Source of the DNA: Larkinella knui | GTDB lineage: Bacteria; Bacteroidota; Bacteroidia; Cytophagales; Spirosomataceae | Length of the DNA: 64,000 bases | Reading direction: 5' to 3' | Assembly: GCF_003858645.1 (NCBI RefSeq) | Contig: NZ_RQJP01000001.1 | Location: forward strand, 2,136,147 to 2,200,146 | Shown here: in pieces, positions 10,201-18,412 of the stretch | How the letters are laid out: each line of letters starts with the position of its first letter | Numbering within the stretch: the stretch's first letter is position 1 | Notes under the pieces: generated by a model | Database searches by the model: none | The model's input: the letters and a program-made list of their open reading frames with translations, nothing else | Told to the model about the DNA's origin: nothing | Position numbers and translations under genes: made by a program

Positions 10201-10403
10201 TTATCCGGCACATTGGTGATCCGGAAGGCCCCGGCCCCGTCGCTGCTTGCGCCCTGGGTGGTGCCTTTGATGCTGATGGTAACGCCGGGCATCGGCGATT
10301 TGTCGGACGCACTCCGAACCGTGCCGGTAATCGTTTTTGATTGGGAAAGCCCATACTGATATCCCAACAGTACTAGCAAGATTCCTCGTAGCAGTATTTT
10401 CAT
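7206..10403 (-). CDS. SusC/RagA-family TonB-linked outer-membrane transporter
   Basis: A 1,065-residue TonB-dependent transporter. After a signal peptide come a carboxypeptidase-D-like domain (TITGTVRSASDKSPMPGVTI, about residues 25-105), the SusC signature NEVVVTASAIEREKKTLGYA, the plug (RSLQGRVPGVQISSASG and QPLYVVDGIIV) and a 22-strand barrel ending in an aromatic strand (SYGASLKIVL). It imports bulky ligand captured by SusD, using TonB energy. The ATG at 10403 was chosen since the upstream in-frame codons do not fit a signal peptide. Located directly after a histidine kinase and response regulator on the same strand, it is a likely target of that system (inference). Confidence 0.95.
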   Translation of the reverse strand: MKILLRGILLVLLGYQYGLSQSKTITGTVRSASDKSPMPGVTISIKGTTQGASSDGAGAFRITNVPDNARLVFSFIGFKTQEVNVGNRTDFDILLEESTAILNEVVVTASAIEREKKTLGYAVTNVKGEELIRANESNMLRSLQGRVPGVQISSASGAAGGATRVVIRGAQSFNGNNQPLYVVDGIIVSNNNTTTAIINGNGTASTAGTGGDLNNGVDITNRAADIDPNNIESVSILKGPAAAALYGSQAASGVIIITTKNRGKSVTDKPQISLNSSVSFENPLRLPPFQNTFGAGFDGVYDLVDAGNVSWGPKIQGQMVPDWRTYGLYTLGQRDQPDSIPLVAKPNNVRNFFKTGMTVNNSFSVRNNNGTSNYILTVSDVNTKSMIPNTDYHRTAVNVGAGTKFFNNKVSTNLSATFTRSGGDRGVQGQGRSNILQTIYNTPRDIEITEQKDINDPRYDLNGYYLAGFRNNPYWLLENNLLKDKVNRFFGNAQISYDPVSWLNFTYRIGTDMYSDLRTQKFAQGTINTVGGRYVEDNTNFQSLLSDFIVTANRDLSSDLNLKVILGHNLQDYSSSRGVYDGQPLIVPDFYDLSNASTIVTTRVDSRTRLYGIYGDVQLAYKDYLFLDVTGRNDYSSTLPKKNRSFFYPGASVSFIPTSAFQNLRGNVVSYSKIRANIAQVGKVANAYQINPVFTRTSITDGFQALYQFPLNGIAGFSVGNIRGNPDLRSELTTSWEVGAEVMLFNNRLGFDFTYYNSKSAQQIVNVPISSTSGFLAQTLNAGAMTNKGIELLLTGTPVKAPSGFRWDVSFNFTRNRNKVTELYNPLAPVGLGGLASPGLQARLGEPYGAFFGSKMLRDPEGRVVVNPTTGRPLADPVLQVLGNIQPDFSAGLSNTVSFKGLSFNVLVDTRQGGKFYSQTANLGRFGGFLEETTFNDREPFVYPNSVIQNQDGTFTPNTTIKTNGGYEYWSTVSNFGENNLFDASFVKLREMSLSYALPKSLIGKTPFSTIQVSLIGRNLMLWTPKSQPNVDPEVSSFGTGNAQGYEYLAYPSSRSYGASLKIVL

Positions 10404-10480
10404 TGGTTTGCTGATTAGTGTCTTCTTACAAAGGTCACTAACCTTGACAGTCGAAAAATCCCGCAATGAGGGTGATTTTT

Positions 10481-10521
10481 AAACAGAAAAAACCAACCGA
10501 AACGGCTGGTTTTTTCTGTTT
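10481..10521 (-). terminator. Terminator between the response regulator and susC
   Basis: A near-perfect hairpin of the form aaacagaaaaaacc...ggttttttctgttt gives U-rich ends on both strands. It lies between the stop of the response regulator (10676) and the susC start (10403), so susCD must have its own promoter. Confidence 0.8.
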
Positions 10522-10675
10522 ACGTTCATCTCATAGAATAGGTTCGGAATTAACAGAACCCGGTTTTATTTTCTTTGTCAGCTCGAAGATGGCTTATATG
10601 CCGCCTGCGAGTCAACACGACAAAAGTAGGCGAATGATGGGGCGGTCCTCTACCCCATAAGAGGTGATTTTAGTG

Positions 10676-11326
10676 CTAAATAAGCCTTTCTTTGATTGCT
10701 TTTTCGATTGCTTCGGCTTTGGAATGAACCTCAAGCTTCCAGTAAATATTCTTGATGTGTGTCCGGATGGTTTCTTTATCGACGAACAATTGTTCGGCAA
10801 TGGTGGTGTAGCTTTTGCCTTTTGAGAGCAACTCCAGCACCTCGGTTTCGCGGGCGGTCAGGGGTGAATTGCGGTTTTTCTGGAACGACGCCACGACCAT
10901 CCGCGCAATGTTGGTGCTCATCGGCGCACCACCTTCCTGAATGTCCCGAATGGCTTCCAGCAGGCGGCTGGGCTGCATGTTTTTGGTCAGATACCCGCCC
11001 GCTCCGGCGCACAGGGCTTTAAACACCAGTTCATCGTTTTCATACACCGTGACCACAATAATGTTGGTTTTCGGACGGAGTTTCTTGATGCGGGCGATGC
11101 CTTCGATCCCGTTCATGCCCGGCAACTCGATGTCCATCAAAACCACATCGGGTGAGTCGGAATGGATGTTTTTGATCGCATCCTCACATCGAAAATACGT
11201 ATTGGCAATTTTGAAACCGTACGTACTATTGATCAGTAACGCGAAACCGTCGCGAATCAGATTATCATCCTCGACAATGCAAATCCGAATCGTCTGCGGA
11301 CTGCGTAAAAGTTGAGTTACATTCAT
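10676..11326 (-). CDS. NarL/FixJ-family DNA-binding response regulator
   Basis: A 216-residue two-component regulator. The receiver domain (residues about 13-130) has the acidic cluster EDD at 19-21, the phospho-acceptor Asp65 in VVLMDIELPG, and the conserved lysine in GGYLTKNM. The C-terminal LuxR-type helix-turn-helix (about 150-210) contains LTARETEVLELLSKGKSYTT and KETIRTHIKNIYWKLEV. It is encoded 124 bases after the propeller histidine kinase on the same strand, its natural partner, and just ahead of SusC/SusD. Control of susCD is inferred from position. Confidence 0.92.
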   Translation of the reverse strand: MNVTQLLRSPQTIRICIVEDDNLIRDGFALLINSTYGFKIANTYFRCEDAIKNIHSDSPDVVLMDIELPGMNGIEGIARIKKLRPKTNIIVVTVYENDELVFKALCAGAGGYLTKNMQPSRLLEAIRDIQEGGAPMSTNIARMVVASFQKNRNSPLTARETEVLELLSKGKSYTTIAEQLFVDKETIRTHIKNIYWKLEVHSKAEAIEKAIKERLI

Positions 11327-11450
11327 AGTGTGTCCATTAGAGTTTGCAAGAGTAAGAAACTACTTTTTTAGGGCCGGTTATTCCGTTATTACACCAACGG
11401 AATAAATGACTTTACGAAAGGAATGTCGATGAAGCGACGAGAGCGGGTAT

Positions 11451-14400
11451 TCACCCAATGTGCGGGATATCCATCCGAAACAGGATGGTGGTGCCTTCCA
11501 TCGTTTCGGACAGAATATCTACTTTTCCGCCGATTTTCTCGGCCCGGCTCCGAATGTTGTGTAACCCATTGCCGACGGTCGACCGGCTGCTTTTCTGAAT
11601 GCCGATGCCATTGTCTTTCCATTGCACTTCGATGCGCCGGTTGAACATCGCAAAGTGAATCTGCGAAACCGTAGCCTGCGAATGCTTCAGGGTGTTGCTC
11701 ATGGCTTCCTTAAACAGAAAAATCAGGTGACGGCTCGTGCCCACCGGCAGGATGGCTTTCCGCAGATCGTCGGTGATGCCAATGGCCTCAAAAGTGATGT
11801 GACTACGGTCGAAAACGTCGTCGCCGAAATCTTTCAGCCGGATGGCTATTTCCAGAAAATTATCGTGTTCGGGATTAATGGCCCAGATAAAATCCTTCGT
11901 GCCCTGGTAAAGCCGGTTGCTGTTATCGCTGATTTTCGTCAGCAGTGGTGAAATTTCCTCCCCGTGGCCGTTCAGTTTGCTTTTAATGATTTCGGTCAGC
12001 ATCGAAATGCGGGTGATGGTGTTGCCAAATTCATCGTGCAGATCCTGAGCCGCCATTTTCCGGACCCGCTCGTTTTCGGCCAGCGTTACCCGCTCCAGTT
12101 CCAGCAGGTGTTCGACCTTTTTCTTGACGCGGTAATTGTAAACCAGCCAGATCGTTCCGCCCAGAACCGTTATGAGCAGAACCAGAAACCACCACGTTTG
12201 CCAGAAAGGCGGCAGTACGGTAATCGGAATCCGGAGCATGTTTGCATCACTCCATACGCCATCGCTGTTTGACCCCCGGACTTTCAGAACATAATCGCCG
12301 GGGGGAATATTCGTAAAACTCACATACCGGCGCGTGCCACTTTCAATCCACCCGTCGTGGAAACCCTCCAGCATATACGCATACTGGTTTTTGTGGGCAT
12401 TGGTATAATCCAGCGCCGAAAACGAGAATGAAAAGAAATTTTCGCCCGGCTTGATCTCGATCCGGCCCTGGTTTGCCAGCAAACTATCGACATTGACCGG
12501 TTTTTCAAATTTCTTGAACGATGTCAAAACCGTGTGGGGTAAATGCCGGTTTTTAACCATACGCATCGGTCGAAAGCTAACCAGAGAGCCAATTCCCCCG
12601 AAAAACATTTCGCCATCCGGTGCCTGGTGGTAGGCGTTCATGTTGAATTCGTTGATGGTCAGGCCGTCATTGATGTCATAATTTTCAAACTGCTCTTTTT
12701 GCGGATCGAAACACGACAGACCGAGGTTGGTGCTCATCCAAATGCGGCCCTGCGCGTCTTCCAGCGCCCCGTAGACCAGTTCATTGGGCAAGCCATTGCG
12801 TTCGGTGTAGTGAATAAACTTCTCCTCCCCTTTTTCACCATACACCATCTTACTAAATCCTTTGTTGCTGCAAACCCAGAACCGGTCTTTGCTGTCGCGC
12901 AGAAAACCCAGCACCTGTTCGCCCATCAAGCTATTCGGATCCTTGGGATTATTCTCATAGTGGGTAATTTTACCGGTTTGTACGTTTAGTTTATTCAACC
13001 CAAAACCCGTTCCAACCCAAAGCATGCCCTTGCGGTCTTCCTGAATTGCGTAAACAATAAAAGCCCGCAGACTAGTTGAGTCTTTCGGGTCGTGGCGATA
13101 CGTACTGACGGCACCGGTTTTGGCGTCGATTCGTCGCAGACTGGAATACCCTCCCACCCACAGATTGCTGGCCTGGTCTTCATAAAGACTCAGAACGCCG
13201 TCGCCTTTCTCGCTGCTTTTGGAGGAAATACCGGCCAACCGGCGGTCGAACCGGTTTCGTTGCCGGTCATACCGAAAAAGCCCTTCCATGGTACCAATCC
13301 ACAAATTACCCTGACGATCTTCCCGCAGGCATTGAATCTTATCGCTGCCAATGCTGTGAGGGTCAGCCGGATTGGGCCGAAACCGCTGAATGGCCGATGT
13401 CAGCCGGTCGATTTGAATCAACCCTTCGTGCGTGCCAATCCACAGCTTTCCGGCATGGTCGGTGGTGACGGCAAACACCAGACCGGCCGCCGATGACTGC
13501 TGCCGGCTGGTGATGGTGGGCCACTGGCGGAAGGTGTTTTTGGAACGGCTGTAGAGCTGAACGCCCGCATCGAGTGTGCCAATCCAGACCACATCTTCCA
13601 GCGGTGCCGGACCTTCGTAAATCATGTTGATGGCCCCGGTTTTCAGTCCTTTTTTACCAAATAAATCTTCCTGAATGCGGTCCATGAAGCGAATATGCTG
13701 ATCGCTGACAATTTTAAAGCGGCATATCCCATTCTGGCTTGTTCCGATCCACAGCGTTCTGTAGCGGTCGATGTGAATGGAGTTGATGGGCAGGTCACCG
13801 GTTTGCTCACCAATTTCGGGGTAAATTTCCGACTGCCTCAACGCGGGATTGATCCGGGCTATTCCGCCGGCGGTTCCGACCCAAACCGTGCCGAATTCAT
13901 CGAGTGCCATCGTTTTCACCCAGTCATTGGGTAGCTGGTACGTCAGGTTGTCTACACAGCCCACCAGTGGTACCGGCACGGGCCGCCTTTGCTTCGGATC
14001 GGGTTTGGTGAGCGCCAGTTGCGCCAGACCTCTACCCGTGCCGATCCACAGCGTGCCGTTCTGATCGGTCAGGAGCGCGTTCACGACCTGGGCGCGCCGG
14101 TCGTCCTGGTTTTCGATGACGTAATGAATGACCTGGTAGTGGCTGGCATCTTTAAAAATCAGCCGCTTGAGTCCCAAACTGGTGGCCAGCCAAACCGTTC
14201 CGAAGCGGTCGGACGTAATGGCGTTGATGGTGGTCAGGCCAAACCGCTGCTGTTTGGGTTCCAGCAAATCCCGACACCGCCGGAAATGCCCCGTGACGGG
14301 GTCGTACTGATTTAATCCATTGACGGTTCCAACCCATATTTTGCCCCGGGCGTCTTCATACAACGACATGATCTGGTCGTGAGAAAGCGTGGTGCTATCG

Positions 14401-14669
14401 AACGGGTTGTGTTTATAGTGCGTAATCTGATAGCCGTCGTAGCGGTTCAGACCATCCTGGGTTCCGAACCAAACGTAGCCCCGGCTGTCTTTCAAAACAC
14501 AGTAGACGCCACTTTGCGACAGGCCGTTGTCAACCGAAATCTGGTCCAGAAACTGCATCACCGGCCCGCGCGACTCGATCGAATTCCCCGCTGGCAAATT
14601 TTTAGTTGCCTGGGTGAACGCCGTCACCCCGCTCAGGCAGAGGAGCAGTATGCACAAATTTGTTTTCAT
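11451..14669 (-). CDS. Sensor histidine kinase with double two-component propeller
   Basis: A 1,072-residue membrane sensor. Signal peptide; a long periplasmic region (about 40-740) of repeated blades of the form VWxGTxxGLNRYD, typical of regulator propeller repeats; then a Y_Y_Y domain ending near residue 815 (YVLKVRGSNSDGVWSD); one membrane helix near residue 830 (WWFLVLLITVLGGTIWLVY); a HisKA_3-type dimerisation segment with His in DLHDEFGN; and an HATPase domain (NNTLK-like N box in MSNTLKHSQ, DNGIGI). The layout is that of the hybrid SusR/HTCS sensors, but receiver and DNA-binding output are on the separate NarL-type regulator encoded next. It probably senses the ligand taken up by the nearby SusCD pair (inference). 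Confidence 0.92.
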   Translation of the reverse strand: MKTNLCILLLCLSGVTAFTQATKNLPAGNSIESRGPVMQFLDQISVDNGLSQSGVYCVLKDSRGYVWFGTQDGLNRYDGYQITHYKHNPFDSTTLSHDQIMSLYEDARGKIWVGTVNGLNQYDPVTGHFRRCRDLLEPKQQRFGLTTINAITSDRFGTVWLATSLGLKRLIFKDASHYQVIHYVIENQDDRRAQVVNALLTDQNGTLWIGTGRGLAQLALTKPDPKQRRPVPVPLVGCVDNLTYQLPNDWVKTMALDEFGTVWVGTAGGIARINPALRQSEIYPEIGEQTGDLPINSIHIDRYRTLWIGTSQNGICRFKIVSDQHIRFMDRIQEDLFGKKGLKTGAINMIYEGPAPLEDVVWIGTLDAGVQLYSRSKNTFRQWPTITSRQQSSAAGLVFAVTTDHAGKLWIGTHEGLIQIDRLTSAIQRFRPNPADPHSIGSDKIQCLREDRQGNLWIGTMEGLFRYDRQRNRFDRRLAGISSKSSEKGDGVLSLYEDQASNLWVGGYSSLRRIDAKTGAVSTYRHDPKDSTSLRAFIVYAIQEDRKGMLWVGTGFGLNKLNVQTGKITHYENNPKDPNSLMGEQVLGFLRDSKDRFWVCSNKGFSKMVYGEKGEEKFIHYTERNGLPNELVYGALEDAQGRIWMSTNLGLSCFDPQKEQFENYDINDGLTINEFNMNAYHQAPDGEMFFGGIGSLVSFRPMRMVKNRHLPHTVLTSFKKFEKPVNVDSLLANQGRIEIKPGENFFSFSFSALDYTNAHKNQYAYMLEGFHDGWIESGTRRYVSFTNIPPGDYVLKVRGSNSDGVWSDANMLRIPITVLPPFWQTWWFLVLLITVLGGTIWLVYNYRVKKKVEHLLELERVTLAENERVRKMAAQDLHDEFGNTITRISMLTEIIKSKLNGHGEEISPLLTKISDNSNRLYQGTKDFIWAINPEHDNFLEIAIRLKDFGDDVFDRSHITFEAIGITDDLRKAILPVGTSRHLIFLFKEAMSNTLKHSQATVSQIHFAMFNRRIEVQWKDNGIGIQKSSRSTVGNGLHNIRSRAEKIGGKVDILSETMEGTTILFRMDIPHIG

Positions 14670-14677
14670 TGGGTTTG

Positions 14678-14746
14678 GGGGATAAAATCCCCCTATTTCA
14701 CAAATTTACGCCTTCTGATGTTTTTAATAAATCCCCCATATTGGGG
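14678..14746 (-). promoter_or_regulatory. Histidine kinase promoter flanked by two palindromes
   Basis: On the minus strand TAAATTTG (14701-14708) matches the Bacteroidota -7 box, with a TTTA element 19 bases upstream as a likely -33 box. A perfect palindrome with 7-bp arms (gggggat, atccccc; 14678-14694) lies at the transcription start, nine bases before the coding start. A second, ccccatattgggg (14734-14746), lies just upstream of the -33 position. Both look like operator sites. Confidence 0.6.
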
Positions 14747-14823
14747 TAAATGTAGAGCCGGTCTGCGGTCGTATTTTTGTAACCAATATGTATATTTAGT
14801 TTAGGTTAAGAAAGCAGTAAAAG

Positions 14824-14846
14824 TAGCCTTGCGTTGAACAGGGCTA
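14824..14846 (-). terminator. Possible terminator after the TrmH-family gene
   Basis: tagcct and gggcta (one mismatch) form a short hairpin flanked by A/T runs a few bases beyond the stop codon at 14850. It is weak but well placed. Confidence 0.45.
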
Positions 14847-14849
14847 TTT

Positions 14850-15605
14850 TTATTTTCCCGGCCGGGCACGGCGAAGATTATCGCAGATAACCGCCGTGGC
14901 AATACCGACGTTCAACGATTCGGCCTGACCAAACCGGGGAATCGTAATCCGCTGATTAACAAGCTTCTCTACTTCCAAACTAATACCATTCGCTTCATTT
15001 CCCATCACAATGTAGCCCGACTTTCCAAAGTCCAGCGAATGCACGCTGGCGCCATCCAGGAAAGCACCGTATATGGGCCGATGGGGCAATTGACTCAAGT
15101 ACGCATTTAATTCGCAGTAATACCAGTCAACCCGGGTAAAGGAGCCTTTGCTGGCCGAAATCACCTTAGGATTATACACGTCGGCAGTCGACAGGGAACA
15201 GATCAATTTTCGAATCCCGTACCAATCGGCAATCCGGAGGATGGTTCCGAGATTTCCGGGGTCACGGACATCGTCCAGAACCAGCACAAATTCGTCGGCT
15301 TCAGCTACTAAAAACCGGTTTTCTTTCGTTTTGGCAACAGCCAGGCAGGTATCGTTGGCAACCAGCGTGCCCACCCGTTTCAGCTCGTCGGCCGAAACCA
15401 TTTCCAGGCGCACCCGTTGTTGATCCAACCGGCGGGCGTTTTCCTGGTAAAAAGACTCCGTTGTCAGCAGCAATTCGACTTGGTAATCCGACGCACTGAG
15501 TTCAAACACATTGATGGCCCCTTCCACCAAAAAGGCCCCATGTTCCTGCCGGTATTTTTTCTGATGCAGCGACTGAATATATTTGCTAAGCGATTTGGAA
15601 ATCAT
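14850..15605 (-). CDS. TrmH/SpoU-family RNA 2'-O-methyltransferase
   Basis: A 251-residue SPOUT methyltransferase that uses S-adenosylmethionine to methylate ribose in rRNA or tRNA. The N-terminal substrate-binding domain (about 1-95) starts with KKYRQEHGAFLVEG. The catalytic knot contains LVLDDVRDPGNLGTILRIAD (motif 1), GYIVMGNEANGIS (motif 2) and IPRFGQAESLNVGIATAVI (motif 3). The exact RNA target cannot be assigned. It is divergent from the TamL-like gene, whose promoter lies within its first codons. Confidence 0.92.
   Translation of the reverse strand: MISKSLSKYIQSLHQKKYRQEHGAFLVEGAINVFELSASDYQVELLLTTESFYQENARRLDQQRVRLEMVSADELKRVGTLVANDTCLAVAKTKENRFLVAEADEFVLVLDDVRDPGNLGTILRIADWYGIRKLICSLSTADVYNPKVISASKGSFTRVDWYYCELNAYLSQLPHRPIYGAFLDGASVHSLDFGKSGYIVMGNEANGISLEVEKLVNQRITIPRFGQAESLNVGIATAVICDNLRRARPGK
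15578..15585 (+). promoter_or_regulatory. Predicted promoter of the TamL/BamA-like gene
   Basis: TATATTTG matches TAnnTTTG and has a T-rich element about 20 bases upstream. It lies inside the first codons of the divergent TrmH-family gene, and transcription would start about 10-15 bases before the first possible ATG at 15604. Confidence 0.5.
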
Positions 15606-15630
15606 GGGAAGAAATTACGAATGTAAGCGT

Positions 15631-18255
15631 ATGAATTACAAATTAAGGAGAAGCAACGTCAGCAATCATCCAAAATTTGCAATTTCTACGGCTTATTTTT
15701 TAAGTATACTGACTGGCCTGATCGCTTCCCTGACGGGTTGTGTGAGTTCGAAGAACTTACAAAAAAACCAGTATCTGCTTTTTAGTCAGACCGTGCGCGG
15801 CAACCGGACGGTATCAAGCACCGAATTCGAAGCACTCATTCCCCAGAAGCCCAACCGCCGGATCCTTCGATTACCCATCACGCCCGCCCTCTGGTTTTAC
15901 CGCCTGGGGTCACAAAGTTTCGATAAGGAAGCGGCCCAGCGGAACCTGGAGGCCAAACGCAAAGAGTATGACCAGTTTATCGAAAAACCGGACTCCACCC
16001 GGTCGCATCGGAAACAACTGAAACGGTTCAACCGCCAGCTGACCCGCCTGCGCCGGAGGGCCGAAGAAGGCAACTGGGTGATGCGTTCCCTCGGCGAACC
16101 CCCGGCCTATTTTTACGAACCGGAAGCCCGGGAAAATGCGGAGAAAATGCAGCGGTTTTTATTCAACAACGGCTTTATCCTGGGGAAAGCTTCGTATTCG
16201 GTCGACAGTAGTAAACTGCTCGGACGCCGGGTTCGGGTGACCTATAACATCACCGAAAATGTCCCTTTCCTCCTCAACAAGATAACCTACCAGATTGCCG
16301 ACCCCCGGGTCGATTCGATTGTCCGGCAAACCCTCAGCCGCTCCACATTGAAATCCGGTGAACGCTACAATGCCGACAAAGTCGAAGCCGAACGTGTTCG
16401 GATCGAAGAACTGCTGCGGAACAACGGCTATTACAGCTTCTCGCGACAATATATACCGCTTCCGCTCGATGTCGATTCGGCACGAAACCTGAGTACGGAC
16501 TCCTCGCATCGTAACCTGAATATTTTGGTCCGCATTGCCAACCCGCCCGGCCAGGCCCGACACCCGGTTTATACGATCGGTGAGGTTGATGTGCGCGTGG
16601 CACGGGCCGAGGATCGTTCGTCGCTCGACACGGTCAACTACAACGGATTACGGTTTCTGTTGGGCAAACAGAATTACGCCATTCGCTTGCTCGACAGCCG
16701 CATTTTTCTGCGGCCCGATAGTTTGTATCGTCTCAGAAATTACCAGGATTCCCAACGGCAATTGTTCTTGTTGAACCAGTTCCGGTTTGCCAACATCAGT
16801 TTTACGGATACGACCGGCAGACGCTTACGAACCCGGGTCAATTTAGTACCGATCGACAAGTACGAGCTGACGACCGAAGGCGGTGTTTTTGTATTGTATC
16901 AGGGGCAAGGGTATCCAGGGCCTTTTAGCAATTTTTCATTTCGAATTCATAATATATTCGGTGGGCTGGGAACCTTTGAAACGGCTTTGCGATACGGTTT
17001 TGAAGCGCAAACCGGTTATTCTTCGCTGAAGAGCTCGGTAGGATTTGCGCAGGAATTCGGATTAAATACATCTCTGATTTTCCCTCATATTGTTTTTCCC
17101 GGAAAAATCCGGTTTCTGTTCAACCGACTAAATCCGCGGACGCAGGTCAGTCTTGGCGTCAATAACACCAGTCGCCCTGAATACAGACGAAGAATATTAA
17201 GAACCGCCCTGTCGTATAACTGGCTAAAAAACAACAGTCATCAGTATAATTTTGTCGTTGCCGATATCAACTATTTGAATGCCACCATCAGGACCGGGGC
17301 CGTCGGCGATACGTTTCGGGCTTATTTAAACCGCCAGGATTCATTGGGCAGCACCATTCGGAATAGTTTTCGGAGTGCTTTTGCGTCGAGTATCGGCTTT
17401 ACCTACACCTACAATACAAATGTGCTGGGCCAGAACCGGCGCGCCAATTTCCTGCGATTGTCGTTTGAATCGGGCGGAACAACCTTGAATCTATTCAATG
17501 ATGAGAAGCTTCAGAAGTTCTTTAACACAACGCCAACGAGTGGGTTGCAATATTATAAATACCTGCGTGGTAGTATAGATTTTCGGCATTACATTCCTTT
17601 ACGTCCAAAAACTTCACTGGCCTTTCGTTTCAACACCGGGTTGGTTTATGGCTATGGAACTAATAAAACAGCTCCCTACGAAAAACTTTTTTTTGCCGGT
17701 GGCAGCAACAGTATCCGGGCCTGGTTACCCCGCCGACTTGGTGCTGGTTCTGCTATTCCCTATACCCGCGACGACAAAGGTCTGGTGCCTGAATTCAATC
17801 CAAAGCGGCCCGGCCAGTTCCGTTACGATTTTGAACAACCCGGCGACATGATCATTGAATCTTCGGCTGAATTGCGAACTCATCTATTTCATTTAGGGGG
17901 TGATATCAACGGAGCGGTTTTCATGGACGCCGGGAATGTCTGGACCTTACGGGATAATGCGAATAGATCGGGAGAGAATTTTTCCCGCAACTTCATTCAG
18001 CAAATCGCCGTGGGTGCCGGTGTCGGGCTGCGCATCGATTTCTCTTTCTTCATCATTCGGCTGGATGGAGCCGTTAAAGTATACGACCCCGCCCGGTATT
18101 TCATCTACGATCCCGGCCAGAATTATTTTATCGAAGGTAAAAAGTCCGGCGATCTTATCGATGAGCGGTATTTTTTGCCCAAATTTCGGTTTGATAAAAT
18201 GTTTCGGGGCCCCAACCCGCTCGTTATCAACTTCGGGATTGGTTATCCGTTCTAA
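15631..18255 (+). CDS. BamA/TamA-family outer-membrane lipoprotein, TamL-like
   Basis: An 874-residue Omp85-superfamily protein. The N-terminus holds a hydrophobic signal ending in ASLTGC, so the mature protein is probably lipid-anchored, as described for the TamL proteins of Bacteroidota. POTRA-like regions follow (about 180-400, with GERYNADKVEAERVRIEELL), and then the surface-antigen beta-barrel with the hallmark FFAGGSNSIRAWLPRRLG and a C-terminal PLVINFGIGYPF strand. It probably helps insert outer-membrane proteins. The ATG at 15631 was preferred because it avoids overlap with the divergent gene; ATG 15604 in the same frame is possible. Confidence 0.87.
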   Translation: MNYKLRRSNVSNHPKFAISTAYFLSILTGLIASLTGCVSSKNLQKNQYLLFSQTVRGNRTVSSTEFEALIPQKPNRRILRLPITPALWFYRLGSQSFDKEAAQRNLEAKRKEYDQFIEKPDSTRSHRKQLKRFNRQLTRLRRRAEEGNWVMRSLGEPPAYFYEPEARENAEKMQRFLFNNGFILGKASYSVDSSKLLGRRVRVTYNITENVPFLLNKITYQIADPRVDSIVRQTLSRSTLKSGERYNADKVEAERVRIEELLRNNGYYSFSRQYIPLPLDVDSARNLSTDSSHRNLNILVRIANPPGQARHPVYTIGEVDVRVARAEDRSSLDTVNYNGLRFLLGKQNYAIRLLDSRIFLRPDSLYRLRNYQDSQRQLFLLNQFRFANISFTDTTGRRLRTRVNLVPIDKYELTTEGGVFVLYQGQGYPGPFSNFSFRIHNIFGGLGTFETALRYGFEAQTGYSSLKSSVGFAQEFGLNTSLIFPHIVFPGKIRFLFNRLNPRTQVSLGVNNTSRPEYRRRILRTALSYNWLKNNSHQYNFVVADINYLNATIRTGAVGDTFRAYLNRQDSLGSTIRNSFRSAFASSIGFTYTYNTNVLGQNRRANFLRLSFESGGTTLNLFNDEKLQKFFNTTPTSGLQYYKYLRGSIDFRHYIPLRPKTSLAFRFNTGLVYGYGTNKTAPYEKLFFAGGSNSIRAWLPRRLGAGSAIPYTRDDKGLVPEFNPKRPGQFRYDFEQPGDMIIESSAELRTHLFHLGGDINGAVFMDAGNVWTLRDNANRSGENFSRNFIQQIAVGAGVGLRIDFSFFIIRLDGAVKVYDPARYFIYDPGQNYFIEGKKSGDLIDERYFLPKFRFDKMFRGPNPLVINFGIGYPF

Positions 18256-18315
18256 CGACGCCAGCCTGCGGTTACTTTCCTACCTGACAAACTGTCACAT
18301 TCCCTAAAATCTTCG

Positions 18316-18323
18316 TAACTTTG
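18316..18323 (+). promoter_or_regulatory. Predicted miaB operon promoter
   Basis: TAACTTTG is an exact TAnnTTTG -7 box in the gap before miaB, about 90 bases from its start. It would drive the run of genes from miaB to secG. Confidence 0.5.
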
Positions 18324-18412
18324 AAACTTGGTTTTACAAGTTACCGGTTAACGCTGGTACGGTACATTCCCCGACATCGGGAACCGGCTGGTGGTAACTG
18401 ACACGATAAATT

